Of a stretch of DNA of 64,000 nt, positions 32,871 through 44,979 are shown one piece after another. The stretch is from Eukaryota sp. TZLM1-RC (lineage: Eukaryota > Metamonada: BaSk clade). The stretch is taken from contig JAUPSS010000004.1 of the NCBI GenBank assembly GCA_040285825.1, positions 2,212,550-2,276,549 on the forward strand, written 5' to 3'. Under the pieces are notes generated by a model that was not told the origin of the DNA, made no database searches, and saw nothing but the letters and a program-made list of their open reading frames with translations. Numbering within the stretch: the stretch's first letter is position 1; every line of letters begins with the position of its first letter. A program made the position numbers and the translations under genes.

Positions 32871-33431
32871 ATGGGAATATTTTCAAAGTAACAGTACTTG
32901 TTAAAATTAATAAACATCTCTGTCCTACATTACACAATCACCTTCATATTTATCATTCAAATAGTTATGATGATGGAGGACAACATCACTTATCATGATG
33001 AGAGGGTTTAAGGGCGAGTCTAACAAATGTTTTCAGAAGGGAATCAACTGCAAGTATAAGGTAAACACAAGTCACAAATGAGTAGAAAAACACCTAAAAA
33101 GAGTACAGGGGAAGTCCTAAGGCTCGGAAAAGAAGGTAAGTAAGGGAAATAAGAATGAATCAGGAAACAACTATCCATAAAAACCACACAAGAGACCAAA
33201 ATAGGACAGGGTATTGAAAGAAGAACACTTGTTGCGCAAGGAGGTATATTCATGGTTTCGTTGCGGATATAACCAGAATCTAGTTTCGGAAGTGATGGGA
33301 AATGAGTGAACAGTGAAAACCTCTAAAAAGCAAAGTTGTGGGTTAAAAAAACCTCCCAGAACAGGCAGCGATAAGTCGAAAATGGGGTGACAAGTGTAAA
33401 ATTTGATAGATGAGATGTTTATTCTCACTAC

Positions 33432-35416
33432 ATGTCAGAGACCCCTCCTGCGTCACGTGTATTCACTCGGTCATGTGCACTTAACTTGCTGCTGACCCCT
33501 ACTGCATTTAATCAAATTCGGACTGACCTTCCTTTGGTCCCTGAGATTTGTCATGAAGCTTTTTTATTGCTTCAATCTTTTCTTTTGAATTTCTCGTTGG
33601 GATCTAGAGCTTTAGTGGAACAGAATGTATGGTATCTATTTATGACCGTCATCACCACTGGTTCTTTTCCAAAGCCATCCACCGCCAAAGAACAACGCCA
33701 ATTTCTACTTATGTTTTACAGTGGATTTCTTCCTGAATGTCCACAAGACATGTCTCTTGTTGCAACATGGGAAAATTTTCTAGTTTTTATATAGAAATTC
33801 ACTCAATATTTTCCTCAATGATTGGCGCCAGACACAGAGATGCAATTTTATTAATAGAAAAGGATTTTTTCCTTACCTTGCTTGTCGGGCTCGGCGATTT
33901 GCATCTAATGTTAAGACAAGTTTACCTAAAATTTGTCAATACTGGACACAAAACTTCATTCGTGCTCATTGTAGAACTCTTGATAAGACGAATGTCTTTG
34001 CCAATTATTTGTTCTCTCTTACACCAGATGAACCCTTAGCACCTCTGGAAGCTAGTGCAATAACAGAAAATGAGCAACACAAAGAAGTAGTTATTCATTC
34101 TATTCTCAAACGCTACATCAATTTTCATCTTAATAATTCAAGAGAAAGATTCTTCTTATTAAATGCAGGTAATCTTATTTTAAATTTCTTTCAAATATTT
34201 CCTGCCACTGCTTCTTCACTATCTTCAAGTGATACAACCGTCTTTTCTTCAAAGGAAATTGGTGAGCTTTTTCTCTTAAATCTTCAAATTTCACAATATT
34301 TACTCACATTCCCTTCTCATAAGCAATTGCTGGAAAAAATTTAGAATAATATTTAGCTTCTCATAAAGGTTCTAAATTTCTTGAGGTACCTTCACATGTT
34401 TTGCATTCTGTGAAAAAATTTCCAATTATTGAAGGATCATCTTCCAAAACAAAGTTTATCCAAAATAGATGTCTGAAACGATTATTCAAACAATATCCTT
34501 ACCAAAAATTCAATATCAACAGAAAAAGTTTGAAAATAGATTTAAAAAATTTTTATTGAAAACTAATGGTAATGAACTGCTTTTGACTTTTGAAGATAAA
34601 AATAATGACTCAAAAAACACAGTTGAGCTGGATGAACCACCAAAAAGAAAAGAAGATCAAAAAATGAAATGAAAAGTGACCCTGATGCCAACAAAACCAG
34701 AGAAGTACAGTTGCAGGGTACTAAAAAATTCCTTGTCAAAGACGCAGATATCTAGTCGAAATTTTAGCTGAAAGGTCCCTTATTGGCGTTGATCTGGGAC
34801 AATCTAGATTATGTGGTTAATTCTTAAATGATAATCAATGTTGAGTCATCCCTTGTCCAACTATCAGAAGATACATGACAAAGCCTTCAAACAGTAAACA
34901 CTCCTCCAACCATAACTCCGTTCAAAATTTCAACCATTATTTGAACCATTGGAATTGGGTCAGGAGGAAAGTGTACTTGGAAAGTAATCGCCAGAAATGG
35001 ACAATTTTTAAATTTGATAACCGCAGACGAAAAGAGAGACAGTTCCGAAAGAGCGTTGACAAATTTCAAAGGCTGGCTGAACATCCTGAAAACTCTACCT
35101 TGCTGTGGGCTCTCCTAATTCCCCTTCTCATTGCCGAAAAGTCAATCGATATGGATCAGCAAGGGATTTCAAAAAATGGTTGTGTTATCAAAAGGACATG
35201 AAGCACTTGTCAACCAGTGAATTTAATAAAAGCAAACTGTCATGTTGTTGCATGGTCGAAAGTATTTAAGCAGGCTCATGGCAGATGCGTATTTGTACTG
35301 AGTGTCAAGTAGTATATCACAGAGATATTTCCGCTACAAAAGATATTCAAATTAAGAAGAAAGGGGAATTGTGGCCGGAAAGATACATTTGCCCAGAAGC
35401 TCTGTTGAGGAAATGA
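33432..35416 (+). pseudogene. Fanzor family B, left-arm copy
   Basis: Mirror of 42427-44420. The open pieces are 33432-33794 (N-terminus from an ATG, MSETPPASRVFTRSCALNL), 34009-34344, 34469-34672 and 34875-35201, in different frames. RuvC-I is readable as GVDLGQSRLCG near 34785-34820, followed by TAA and TGA stops. The C-terminal zinc finger and RuvC-III region (ICTECQVVYHRDISATKDI, about 35295-35355) carries substitutions compared with the right copy. More damaged than the right copy, with about one difference in ten bases after 34460. Confidence 0.8.
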
Positions 35417-35938
35417 AAAGGGAACCTGGGCATGCAGAAAATAAAACTTTGGAAAAACGATTATTTTATTTTGATTTTTTGTTTATTATTTCTTTTTAAA
35501 AACTTTTGAGAGCGATCTATAAAAGCCTTAGTAGGATTTGGTAGATCCACTTAGATAGATGAAGTTGCGAGGTTTTGTTCTGTGAAAGCAGTAGGTGTAT
35601 TTGAGTGAGGTGGCTGATTGATCAATAGGTCCGATCATCTCCGGATGGTTAAGTTTAGACACGTGAATGTGGTTGAAGTACTGGAAATTGACATTTCAGA
35701 TAAAGAATACATTTCAAGTGAAAACCACATACACTACATTGGAATCTCAAACAAGTTCATACATAGCGGTGCGATTGATGAAAAAATCGCACCACTCTGA
35801 ATACTGATAAATTGTGTTATTCTCCTAAGCTGTTGCCAACTTAAAAGATGTAGTGGTTTTTGAAAAACAAACAATGATGGAATCATATAGAATTTGAGAA
35901 AGAAAAACAAAACCAAATTTTATAAAATATACAAACAA

Positions 35939-36706
35939 CTAGTGAGTAGAAGCTACAAGTCTAATAAGAGCATCAAGATTGAATTGGGCAGTAGGAGTTC
36001 CCTGGCTGGTCTTGAGGAACATTTGTCTGGTGATGGCAATGAGGATACAGAGCTAGGGTAAGTAGTGAAAAGCAAATCATACCTTGACAGCATCGTTATA
36101 GCCAATAGAACCGGATCTATTCTTGTCGAAACAAGCGAGGACAAAATTGAAAGTGGCTGGTTGTAATTGATTAGCAATGCCGTAGAGAGCTTGAGAGATG
36201 AAATTGGGGAATTGCATAGAAGACAACTGTCCATTGACGGAGTTTTGAGTCCAAGCAGCACGGATGCTTTCAATGAACGTGTCCATCATGGTGAATTCAT
36301 AAACATTGATCTCATAAGAACCACTGCTGTCAAACAGATTGATGAGCATTCTGATGGAAGCATGATCAATGGCACCTTGGAAAGCATTAACAAGCTCACT
36401 GAAACCTATCTCTCCAGAGCCATCAGTGTCAATGGCACGAAATTTCTGTTGTGTTTGCATCATTCTCTGTTGATTGGGACAAAAATTGTTTTGAAACATA
36501 GTTTGGGCAAAACCAGAGAGATGTTGAACAAACTGCTGGGGCATACCTTGACCCTGCATACCAGGCATACCCTGGTTTGGGAAACCTTGTCCTGGCATTC
36601 CTTGTCCTGGCATACCCTGATTGGGGTAACCCTGTCCTGGCATTCCTTGACCAGGATATCCTTGTCCTGGATATTGGTTTGTGTTGTATGCGGGAGGAGG
36701 CAACAT
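35939..36706 (-). CDS. penta-EF-hand Ca2+-binding protein (ALG-2/sorcin type)
   Basis: Binds Ca2+ and, in relatives, membrane-repair and ESCRT partners. The N-terminus (residues about 10-60) is a low-complexity repeat of GQGMP/GQGYP/NQGMP units, as in group I PEF proteins with Gly/Pro/Tyr-rich tails. EF-hand 1 is DTDGSGEIGFSE (canonical). EF-hand 2 is DSSGSYEINVYE, with Tyr at one chelating position. EF-hand 3 is DKNRSGSIGYND. An intron at 36053-36082 (30 nt, GTATGA...CCCTAG) follows DAVK; splicing adds LCILIAITRQMFLKTSQ and a C-terminus RLVASTH with TAG at 35939. The spliced protein is 245 residues. It sits in the loop of the large inverted repeat, next to the inner end of the left arm. Confidence 0.9.
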
Positions 36707-36806
36707 GTGTGTGAATTAATAACAAAAATCTGCTGTATTTTTGCAAAAATCATTTTTGTCCATTTGTTCCGCAACTTTTTTCTATGGCATCAAACGACAT
36801 TGTAAC

Positions 36807-37389
36807 CTGTTCTTTAACAGAGTTTTAAGGTGTCCAATCCGATGATTGCAAAAGAATTTCTTCACTACTGCAGATTTTTTCAACTGGTTAAATTTTTTAG
36901 CTGATTTAATTGCTTAAAATTGATCACTTCTTGTTCTCCCATATACACGACTGCTAGAGGAATTGGCTTTATTCGAGGTGATCCTGTGCTAATAATGCAT
37001 CTTTCATTGCTGAATGTTCATCTATATTTAAACAGAACCACTTGATATAACTGTGTCCCATCTTGGTAGTGCCTATCAATTAAATGCAACGTGATTGTTC
37101 AACAAAGAATAGCATACCTGTGAACCAAGTTATACAAAACTTCGTGAAACAGTTTCCCAATGGGGAGAGGGAACCTTCGAAAAAGTTCTCACTTCTGAAC
37201 CAGTGAGATTTAACAGTTGGTCATACCAAATGGCAAAGTAAACGGGTGGAAGAACAAATTTTTCAGCACTCACCCATTCTGAAAGTTGAACAAATACAAT
37301 TGCTGTCCAGGTTTAACTTATTTAATAAAGAAATCATTATTTCTGTTACCAAAAAAATACTTGCAATTATTTCAAATAACCGTAATGTT
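36807..37389. other. no gene recognised
   Basis: Upstream of the penta-EF-hand gene. AT-rich with stops in all frames. A promoter for the minus-strand gene would lie in the first 100 bases, but no motif stands out. Confidence 0.5.
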
Positions 37390-38250
37390 TTAACAACATA
37401 TAAATCAACATCTAATTAACTCTTGCAAAACAAAAAACTAGATGCAACTTTCTCATAGTGAGACCCAAGAGAAAGTAGAGCATCAGAATCTTTCGTCAAC
37501 GTCCTCTTAAAAATAGAAAACGTAATTCTATTTTGTGCGCAACAATCTGTTCAAAATTCTATTGATATTCATGACTACAATGGTTTCAAAATATGCCAAA
37601 AATAGCAAAGCAGTGGTAGCAATGAACATAGAAGAGTACAAAAAGGGATACAATTTGTGTTTTGCATTGTAGAATTAGATTATTTGGATAAAGGTTCACT
37701 ATACTTTTGATTTGTAAATTTTCAATCATTCAAAAGAGGATTATGAGTTTCAGAATAAGCTTACTTTTAAGAAGAGACATAATAAAAGTCAATAGACGTC
37801 ACATCACTGAAATAGAGGTTTTTTCTGATCCAGGTAAAACGTAATCACCTCTGTTATTCTTATAGAAGTTAACTTAAATTTCAATTAGTTTGACAACAAT
37901 GGTTCCAGTACAGATTCAATTCTATGAGATTTACACATACAATATAATTGGTCTCTTACAGCATCATGAACCTTGCTTCTAGATGTAATAAACTGTTTGC
38001 CTATTAAAAAATGACTATTTTTGAAGAACCAAATCTTATCATCAAAGTGCAGGTAGAATCATTCAAGAAAGTGCCATGAACTTGAAGAGTGCTTGTTGCT
38101 AAAGCAGAAGACGTACTGTCACACATATTTTGTAACTGATTTACAATAGCGAAATTGTTACTCTTGGCCAACTTAAGCCTAACATCAACATTCTGGCTTT
38201 CAGGAATTTGCGACAGTTTTTTCTTCAGCAGTCTTTGCTACAAATGTTTG
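37390..38250 (-). pseudogene. R-A retrotransposon 3' half, decayed
   Basis: Broken minus-strand frames read VDVRLKLAKSNNFAIVNQLQ near 38130-38205, HGTFLNDSTCTLMIRFGSSK, a degenerate knuckle and endonuclease, then DALLSLGSHYEKVASSFLFC and DVDLY near 37395. This is the R-A tail. Stops in every segment. Confidence 0.65.
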
Positions 38251-38269
38251 TTTTCATCAAAATGAATCC

Positions 38270-38420
38270 AATGTATGTATGTTGCTGTATTTTCGTAATG
38301 CCTTTAACTCAATTCATCGGTGCAGTATTCATGGTGCTTTGTTGAATTACTTGTTAGATTTGTTACCTTATTTCACCTCACATATTTTTAATCTCAGTAG
38401 CATTATTTAAATGGGAATTA
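38270..38420 (+). pseudogene. reverse transcriptase motif A fragment
   Basis: The plus-strand reading FHQNESNVCM...FRNAFNSIHRCSIHGALLNY aligns with FSNAFNSLSRRSIHGALLQY at 17950-18000. It lies head to head with the R-A fragment to its left. Confidence 0.6.
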
Positions 38421-38861
38421 GTATAGGATATGTTTTCAATATGAAAAGAAGCAATTCAAAAGTCCTTCACTTCCATTAGTGCCAACAACTAAATTCAATC
38501 AGTGAATTAAAATTTCCATTGTGGGACAAAGTGTTTCCCTACAAAATGCTGACACCTTTTTGGTCCAAACTATAGATGAATTGAAAAAAGCGATGTTCAA
38601 AACGCACTGAGTGGTGTGCATATCGCAGTAGGTCTTTAATAGAATCACCTATACATCTGTGAAAAACGAATAACCTTGTTGATCACACTGAATATAGCAG
38701 AAGCACTCCATTGACATTTCAAATTGGTTATTCATTGAGAAGAAGGTAACTTTACGCCCATTCGCTCAATTGTCAAAGAAAGATAAACTGACTGCAGAAT
38801 GCCAAAAAGGCGAGGAACATGAGTAATCAATCAAATCAAAGACTTTTGTACACTAACCCCA

Positions 38862-40892
38862 ATGAAGAGTGAGCTCTTACCTCACTCCTCGATTCCCTCA
38901 GATGTTTCTCTTGGTCATACCTCGCTGTCTGACCGAGATTCAGTTAATGTCGTCATTAGCTTATTCTTTTATCTTGTCTTCCTTGGAATTTTCTCATACG
39001 CTTTCCATCTTCAACGCCCCAACACTGCTGCATACTATTTTGCAGATGGTCTTAAGGATTTGTTTATCCGTGATGATATCAATGCAACATTTCATGTACA
39101 ACCCCTCACCTTTGAAGATCTCGACCACTACCTTGATATCTGGAACTATCTGAAAGGTGGTCTTCTACAACATGCTCTTGTAGGAACCTACTATAATTTC
39201 GAACCTTTACCTCCTGAAAGAGCTTATAAGTACATTATGCGGTACAATCGACTCTTAGGAGGCATCAGTCTTCGCACCATGAGAGTTCAGCAAGGTTCGT
39301 GTGAAGTTCCATCTGTCTTTTCTTCCATGATTGAGGACTGCCTTGATGATCTCACCTCAGACAACGAGGAGACGGCACCATACGGACCAGGTGGTATATG
39401 GAAGTGGGGAAGCTCTAGTGATCTCAGAGGCTATAATTACATGGGCTTTCACAACTCCTATAGAGGGAGCGGATATGCTGTTGACTTGCCTTTAAATAGG
39501 ACAGAAGCCATGGATTTTATTGAGTTTCTACAAGATAACGTGTTTATAGATCACCAAACTAGGGTCATTTTCATTGATTTTACCATCTACAATAGTGCTC
39601 TCAATTTGTTTTGTATTGTTAGATTAGGCGTTGAATTACCCGCTAGTGGCGGGTTTCATCCAGTTGCTACTTTCAGAACCCTGAAATTATTTAATTATTT
39701 AAGAAGTGAGGATTTTTTTAGATTGTTTTTCGAAATATTAGTTGTTATTGGCAATGTTGTGTGTTTAATTGTGGCTCTTCGTAAACTCAAACGCCAAGGT
39801 TTCTCTCAATATTTTGGATCTTTTTGGCATTTGATAGATTCTATTAGAATAATTGTTTTGTTTTGCATCTTTGGTTTAAGAATTTATGCCGTTTACACTT
39901 TAAGCTCCACTAGCACGAGACAGGCTGGCTATACTGAATCTGATGCCCATGTTTACCAATCTGTGGGTTTCTTGATGAATCAAGAACTTAATATAATGTC
40001 TGTGGTTGCTTTTTTAATGTGGTTTAATTTATTTAAATTTCTAGACCTTTCAAATAGACTTTCTCTGCTTACAAAGGTACTAAAATCAAGCGCAAAGGAT
40101 GTTGCGGCTTTTGCTGTTATCTTTGGTATTATCTTTATGGGCTATGCATTCGCTGGAAGATTAGCTTTTGGTATTGATGTTTACGAATATAGATCAATGA
40201 AACATTCCTTCTTATCGTTATTTAGAATGGTTGTTGGTGACTTTGACTATGATTCTATTTTTCTTGCAAACAGAGCTATTGGTCCTTTTTTTATCATCTC
40301 CTTCATGTTTTTAGTTTTCTTTATACTATTAAATATGTTTTTGGCTATTATTAACGACACGTTTACTGTTGTGCGGGAACAAGAAGCCCAAAACAAGGAA
40401 GATGTGCTGTTTAACACACTTAGTTCACTGACAAAATCGTTTAGGAGAAAACTAACTCGTAAATTTGAACCTGTGAATATGAGAAGAAATCCGCTTCTGC
40501 ATATTCTTAGTGGTAAAGATTCAATTAATTCAATATATTTGGAAGATTATTTCAAACAATTCAAGGATGAACGACATTCTTTGTTTGGCGATCTTCCAAC
40601 TAGTGATATCGTTTCCCAATTTGATTCAAATGGGGATGGAGTCCTCAGTAAATCAGAATTTAAAAAGCTTCAAAAACGAATAGAAGCTGAAACGTCATTT
40701 CTCCAAGAACAACAACTGTTCAAAATGTGGCAGCAGGCACAGTTTGAGAAATTCAAAGCAGGCGTTGAAACAGATAAAGTGGTTGCCTCTCTAGGCCAAA
40801 GAATGACCAGAATGGAGGGTTCGCTCGCGTCAATGAGTGCATCGTTAATGGAATTGAATTCATTGCTAAAGAAGAGTCGATATTCTAGATAG
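38862..40892 (+). CDS. PKD2: polycystin-2 (TRPP) cation channel
   Basis: A 676-residue TRPP channel, normally a Ca2+-permeable channel of cilia/flagella or ER. S1 (residues about 28-48) is VVISLFFYLVFLGIFSYAF. The large extracellular polycystin (TOP) domain (about 50-285) includes GIWKWGSSSDLRGYNYMG and SYRGSGYAVDLPLN. S2-S4 follow (FEILVVIGNVVCLIVAL; LIDSIRIIVLFCIFGLRIY), then S5 (VAAFAVIFGIIFMGYAFAG). The pore loop is LFRMVVGDFDYDSIF (selectivity GDF, as in PKD2) and S6 is FFIISFMFLVFFILLNMF. The cytosolic tail has one canonical EF-hand (DSNGDGVLSKSE, near residue 588) and a short coiled coil near the C-terminus. The ATG at 38862 gives the expected short N-terminus without the polybasic or ciliary-targeting extension of animal PKD2. 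Single exon. It lies in the loop of the inverted duplication. Confidence 0.95.
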   Translation: MKSELLPHSSIPSDVSLGHTSLSDRDSVNVVISLFFYLVFLGIFSYAFHLQRPNTAAYYFADGLKDLFIRDDINATFHVQPLTFEDLDHYLDIWNYLKGGLLQHALVGTYYNFEPLPPERAYKYIMRYNRLLGGISLRTMRVQQGSCEVPSVFSSMIEDCLDDLTSDNEETAPYGPGGIWKWGSSSDLRGYNYMGFHNSYRGSGYAVDLPLNRTEAMDFIEFLQDNVFIDHQTRVIFIDFTIYNSALNLFCIVRLGVELPASGGFHPVATFRTLKLFNYLRSEDFFRLFFEILVVIGNVVCLIVALRKLKRQGFSQYFGSFWHLIDSIRIIVLFCIFGLRIYAVYTLSSTSTRQAGYTESDAHVYQSVGFLMNQELNIMSVVAFLMWFNLFKFLDLSNRLSLLTKVLKSSAKDVAAFAVIFGIIFMGYAFAGRLAFGIDVYEYRSMKHSFLSLFRMVVGDFDYDSIFLANRAIGPFFIISFMFLVFFILLNMFLAIINDTFTVVREQEAQNKEDVLFNTLSSLTKSFRRKLTRKFEPVNMRRNPLLHILSGKDSINSIYLEDYFKQFKDERHSLFGDLPTSDIVSQFDSNGDGVLSKSEFKKLQKRIEAETSFLQEQQLFKMWQQAQFEKFKAGVETDKVVASLGQRMTRMEGSLASMSASLMELNSLLKKSRYSR

Positions 40893-42284
40893 TTTATTTA
40901 AAAATATAATTATTATTGAATTAAATAAGTTTTGATTACTGTTTTTGTTCTTACATTTTTGTAGAATATGATTTAATTTTGCCCGTTTAAAAGATAGAAA
41001 GCCATCAAGTAAATTATAAATCAAATAATTGTTCTTTTAATTCGCACTAACTATATACCCAAGTTTTGAACCAAATAGGAATAAGAATTGAAGATGATTT
41101 CAGCTCAACTGGCATTGGTTAAGAAGAGCAATAGTTTCACTACACTGAACATTGCCTTTAGTCAAGGAACAGAAAGCATGTTGTGTCAAGAGAAGCTATT
41201 AATGTAATTAAAGCAAATGGAACTGAGTGGTAAGGGGTCAGATTAATATTCATTTAATATATTTAACAAAATGCGCTTGACAGTAACAAATCATAAAGGA
41301 AATCAATCATAGACTATGAGTCCCTACTGAAGACATTAGAAGAAGTTACCAGCAGTTTAAGTGAGAATTAATGGGGTTTAATGAGGTGTTAGATTCGCAG
41401 ACTACAGTATCACCTTGAAGAATACATCATTCTTTAAATATAAATCAATTAATTTTTTAATTTGTATTAGAAATTGTATAACTTCCCATTACAATAATGT
41501 GAATACTGCCCCATGAATCTACTGTAATAGGCTTTTATGATTGTTCTCATATAATAGGATGGAAAAATTGGAAAATCTTGAGTTAATTCTTTTTTTCTAT
41601 GGATGGCTAAGGGTTTTTTTCATTTGGGTTAACCTCCACATATTTGCTATTCAGTGTTTTATACTTGGTTGTACGTGATCTTGATTTAGCAAGCCTGATT
41701 CCAATTTATCAACTTCAAGTTTTACTATCATGTTTATCATCTTCGCTTGCTAATCGTCAATTTCTCTAGCATGTTAGAGTTGAAGTTTTCAAATATGTAG
41801 GTCAAAACAAAGTCAAATCACCCGATTACTTGATTAAATTAAATTTTAATTAAATTTAAGACTATTTCTGACAAAATGTGAATGTCTATACTTATTCCTT
41901 ATTCCTTATTATCCTTAAATCCTTATTCAAGTAGAATCTCTAAAATTCTCCTATATTGTCAGCAAAACTCAAATCAAACTGTTATTTGGAGTTGAGAGAT
42001 CACAAAGTAACCCAATTTTGCCAACTATTTTCGTTCCATGCAACCCACCTAGTGTACTTTAGTTTCAACTCGTCGACTGTAACAACGCGATTAGTCTTGA
42101 TTTCGCTGCAGTTCTCGAATTCTATCCAACTTATTTTGCAATATAACTATAAACTGTGAATTTCACTTATCATGCATTCCCCTGTGAAATTCACTCCTGT
42201 TTTCAACTCCCTCAGTGTCTACTCACAGGCTGTAAGAGACATGTAGCATCATTTGACAAAGACAATCATAATGTTCATCAATGG
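40893..42284. other. AT-rich intergenic region, nothing recognised
   Basis: About 1.4 kb between PKD2 and the inner end of the right arm. The open frames at 41956-42159 and 42156-42371 have no recognisable motif. A TAATTAAATTTAATTAA-type AT-rich palindromic patch lies near 41835-41860. Confidence 0.5.
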
Positions 42285-42426
42285 GCTACCTCACTTAAAT
42301 ACACCTACTGTTTTCACAGAACAAAGCCTCGCGACTTGATGTATCTAAGTGGATCTACCAAATGCTACTAAGGCATTTGTAGATCGGTCTCAAAAGTTTT
42401 TGTTTCTGTATGCTCAGGTTCCCCAT

Positions 42427-44420
42427 TCATCTTCTCAACAGAGCATCTGGGCAAATGTATCTTTCCGGCCACAATTCCGCTTTCTTCTTAATTTGAATAT
42501 TTTTTGCAGCGGAAATATCTCTGTCATATACTATTTGACACTCAGTACAAATACGCATCTGCCATGAGCCTGCTTGAATATTCTCGGCCATGCAACAACT
42601 TGACATTTTGCTTGTATTAAATTCACTGGTTAACAAGTGCTTCATGTCCTTTTGATAACACAACCATTTTCTGAAAGCCCTTGCTGATCCATATCGATTG
42701 ACTTTTCGGCAATGAGAAGGGAAATTAGCAGAACCCACAGCAAGATAGAGTTTTTCAGGATGTCCAGCCAGCCTTTGAAATTTCTTGAGACTCTCTCTGA
42801 ACCGTCTCTCTTTTCGTCTGCGGTTATCAAATTTAATTATTTTCCATTTCTGGCGATTACTTTCCAAGTACACTTTCCTCCTGACCCAATTCCAATGGTG
42901 CAAATAATGGTTTAAATTTTGAACGGAATATTGGTTGGGAGAGTGTTTACTGGTTGAAGGTTCTGTCATGTATCTCCTGCCAGTTGGACAAGGGATAACT
43001 CAACATTGATTATCATTTAAGAAGTAACCACATAATCTAGATTGGCCCAGATCAACGCTGATAAGGGACCTTTCAGGTAAAATTTCGACTGGATGTCTAC
43101 GTCTTCGACGGGGCATTTTTTTACTGCCCTTCAATTCAATTGTGTTTCTCTGGTTTTGTTGGCATTAGGGTCACTTTTCATTTCATTTTTTGATCTTCTT
43201 TTCTTTTTCGGTGGTTCATCCAGCTCATCTGTGTTTTCTGAGTCATTATTTTTACCTTCAAAGGTCAAAAGCAGTTCATTACCATTAGTTTTCAATACAA
43301 TTTTGTTAAATCTATTTTTCAAACTTTTTCTGTTGATATTGAATTTTTGGTAAGGGCATTGTTTGAATAATCGTTTCAGACATGTATTTTTGATAAACTT
43401 TGTTTTGGAAGATGATCCTTCAATAATTGGAAATTTTTTCACAGAATGCAAAACATGTGAAGGTACCTCAAGAAATTTAGAACCTTTATGAGAAGCTAAA
43501 TATTATTCTAAATTTTTTCCAGCAATTGCTTATGAGAAGGGAATGTGAGTAAATATTGTGAAATTTGAAGATTTAAGAGAAAAAGCTCACCAATTTCCTT
43601 TGAAGAAAAGACGGTTGTATCACTTGAAGATAGTGAAGAAGCAGTGGCAGGAAATATTTGAAAGAAATTTAAAATAAGATTACCTGCATTTAATAAGAAG
43701 AATCTTTCTCTTGAATTATTAAGATGAAAATTGATGTAGCGTTTGAGAATAGAATGAATAACTACTTCTTTGTGTTGCTCATTTTCTGTTATTGCACTAG
43801 CTTCCAGAGGTGCTAAGGGTTCATCTGGTGTAAGAGAGAACAAATAATTGGCAAAGACATTCGTCTTATCAAGAGTTCTACAATGAGCACGAATGAAGTT
43901 TTGTGTCCAGTATTGACAAATTTTAGGTAAACTTGTCTTAACATTAGATGCAAATCGCCGAGCCCGACAAGCAAGGTAAGGAAAAAATCCTTTTCTATTA
44001 ATAAAATTGCATCTCTGTGTCTGGCGCCAATCATTGAGGAAAATATTGAGTGAATTTCTATATAAAAACTAGAAAATTTTCCCATGTTGCAACAAGAGAC
44101 ATGTCTTGTGGACATTCAGGAAGAAATCCACTGTAAAACATAAGTAGAAATTGGCGTTGTTCTTTGGCGGTGGATGGCTTTGGAAAAGAACCAGTGGTGA
44201 TGACGGTCATAAATAGATACCATACATTCTGTTCCACTAAAGCTCTAGATCCCAACGAGAAATTCAAAAGAAAAGATTGAAGCAATAAAAAAGCTTCATG
44301 ACAAATCTCAGGGACCAAAGGAAGGTCAGTCCGAATTTGATTAAATGCAGTAGGGGTCAGCAGCAAGTTAAGTGCACATGACCGAGTGAATACACGTGAC
44401 GCAGGAGGGGTCTCTGACAT
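42427..44420 (-). pseudogene. Fanzor family B, right-arm copy
   Basis: The ATG at 44418-44420 starts MSETPPASRVFTRSCALNL. Pieces 44058-44420, 43508-43843, 43131-43451 and 42427-42969 lie in shifting frames (three frameshifts). Motifs in order: FASNVKTSLPKICQYWTQNF and RKSLKNRFNKIVLKTNGNEL; RuvC-I ISVDLGQSRLCGYF near 43030-43065 followed by a TGA. The last frame has LYLAVGSANFPSHCRKVNRY, RuvC-II LLTSEFNTSKMSSCC (Glu), zinc-finger partners ICTEC, and RuvC-III YDRDISAAKNI (Asp). The last 180-codon frame is intact. It is distinct from family A in all non-motif parts. A lysine/arginine patch (DEPPKKKRRSK) before RuvC-I looks like a nuclear localisation signal. Confidence 0.85.
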
Positions 44421-44979
44421 GTAGTGAGAATAAACATCTCATCTATCAAATTTTACACTTGTCACCCCATTTTCGACTTATCGCTGCCTGTTCTGGGAGG
44501 TTTTTTAACCCACAACTTTGCTTTTAGAGGTTTTCACTGTTCACTCATTTCCCATCACTTCCGAAACTAGATTCTGGTTATATCCGCAACGAAACCATGA
44601 ATATACCTCCTTGCGCAACAAGTGTTCTTCTTTCAATACCCTGTCCTATTTTGGTCTCTTGTGTGGTTTTTATGGATAGTTGTTTCCTGATTCATTCTTA
44701 TTTCCCTTACTTACCTTCTTTTCCGAGCCTTAGGACTTCCCCTGTACTCTTTTTAGGTGTTTTTCTACTCATTTGTGACTTGTGTTTACCTTATACTTGC
44801 AGTTGATTCCCTTCTGAAAACATTTGTTAGACTCGCCCTTAAACCCTCTCATCATGATAAGTGATGTTGTCCTCCATCATCATAACTATTTGAATGATAA
44901 ATATGAAGGTGATTGTGTAATGTAGGACAGAGATGTTTATTAATTTTAACAAGTACTGTTACTTTGAAAATATTCCCAT

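Larger units (their letters stand above)
28836..35622. repeat. left arm of a large inverted duplication
   Basis: Reverse complement of about 42285-49014; matching positions sum to about 77850. From 28836 to about 34460 the arms differ by only a few bases, mostly one-base indels in homopolymers. From there to the inner end (about 35622) they differ at roughly one base in ten and the left arm has an extra 60 bases (about 35440-35500). Contents from outside in: Fanzor A (minus), CBP20-like (plus), R-A tail (minus), R-C fragment (minus), Fanzor B (plus). Confidence 0.93.

Noticed and set aside
36540-36700. Tandem DNA repeat as a minisatellite
   Set aside because: The repeat units (CCTTGTCCTGGCAT-like) code in frame for the GQGMP/GQGYP tail of the penta-EF-hand protein.
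44597-44806. 69-codon frame MNIPPCATSVLLSIPCPILV (and mirror 33044-33253) as a membrane protein
   Set aside because: It lies in the 5' flank of Fanzor B, is present only as arm copies, and the matching sequence of the third copy at 49150-49290 does not keep the frame.
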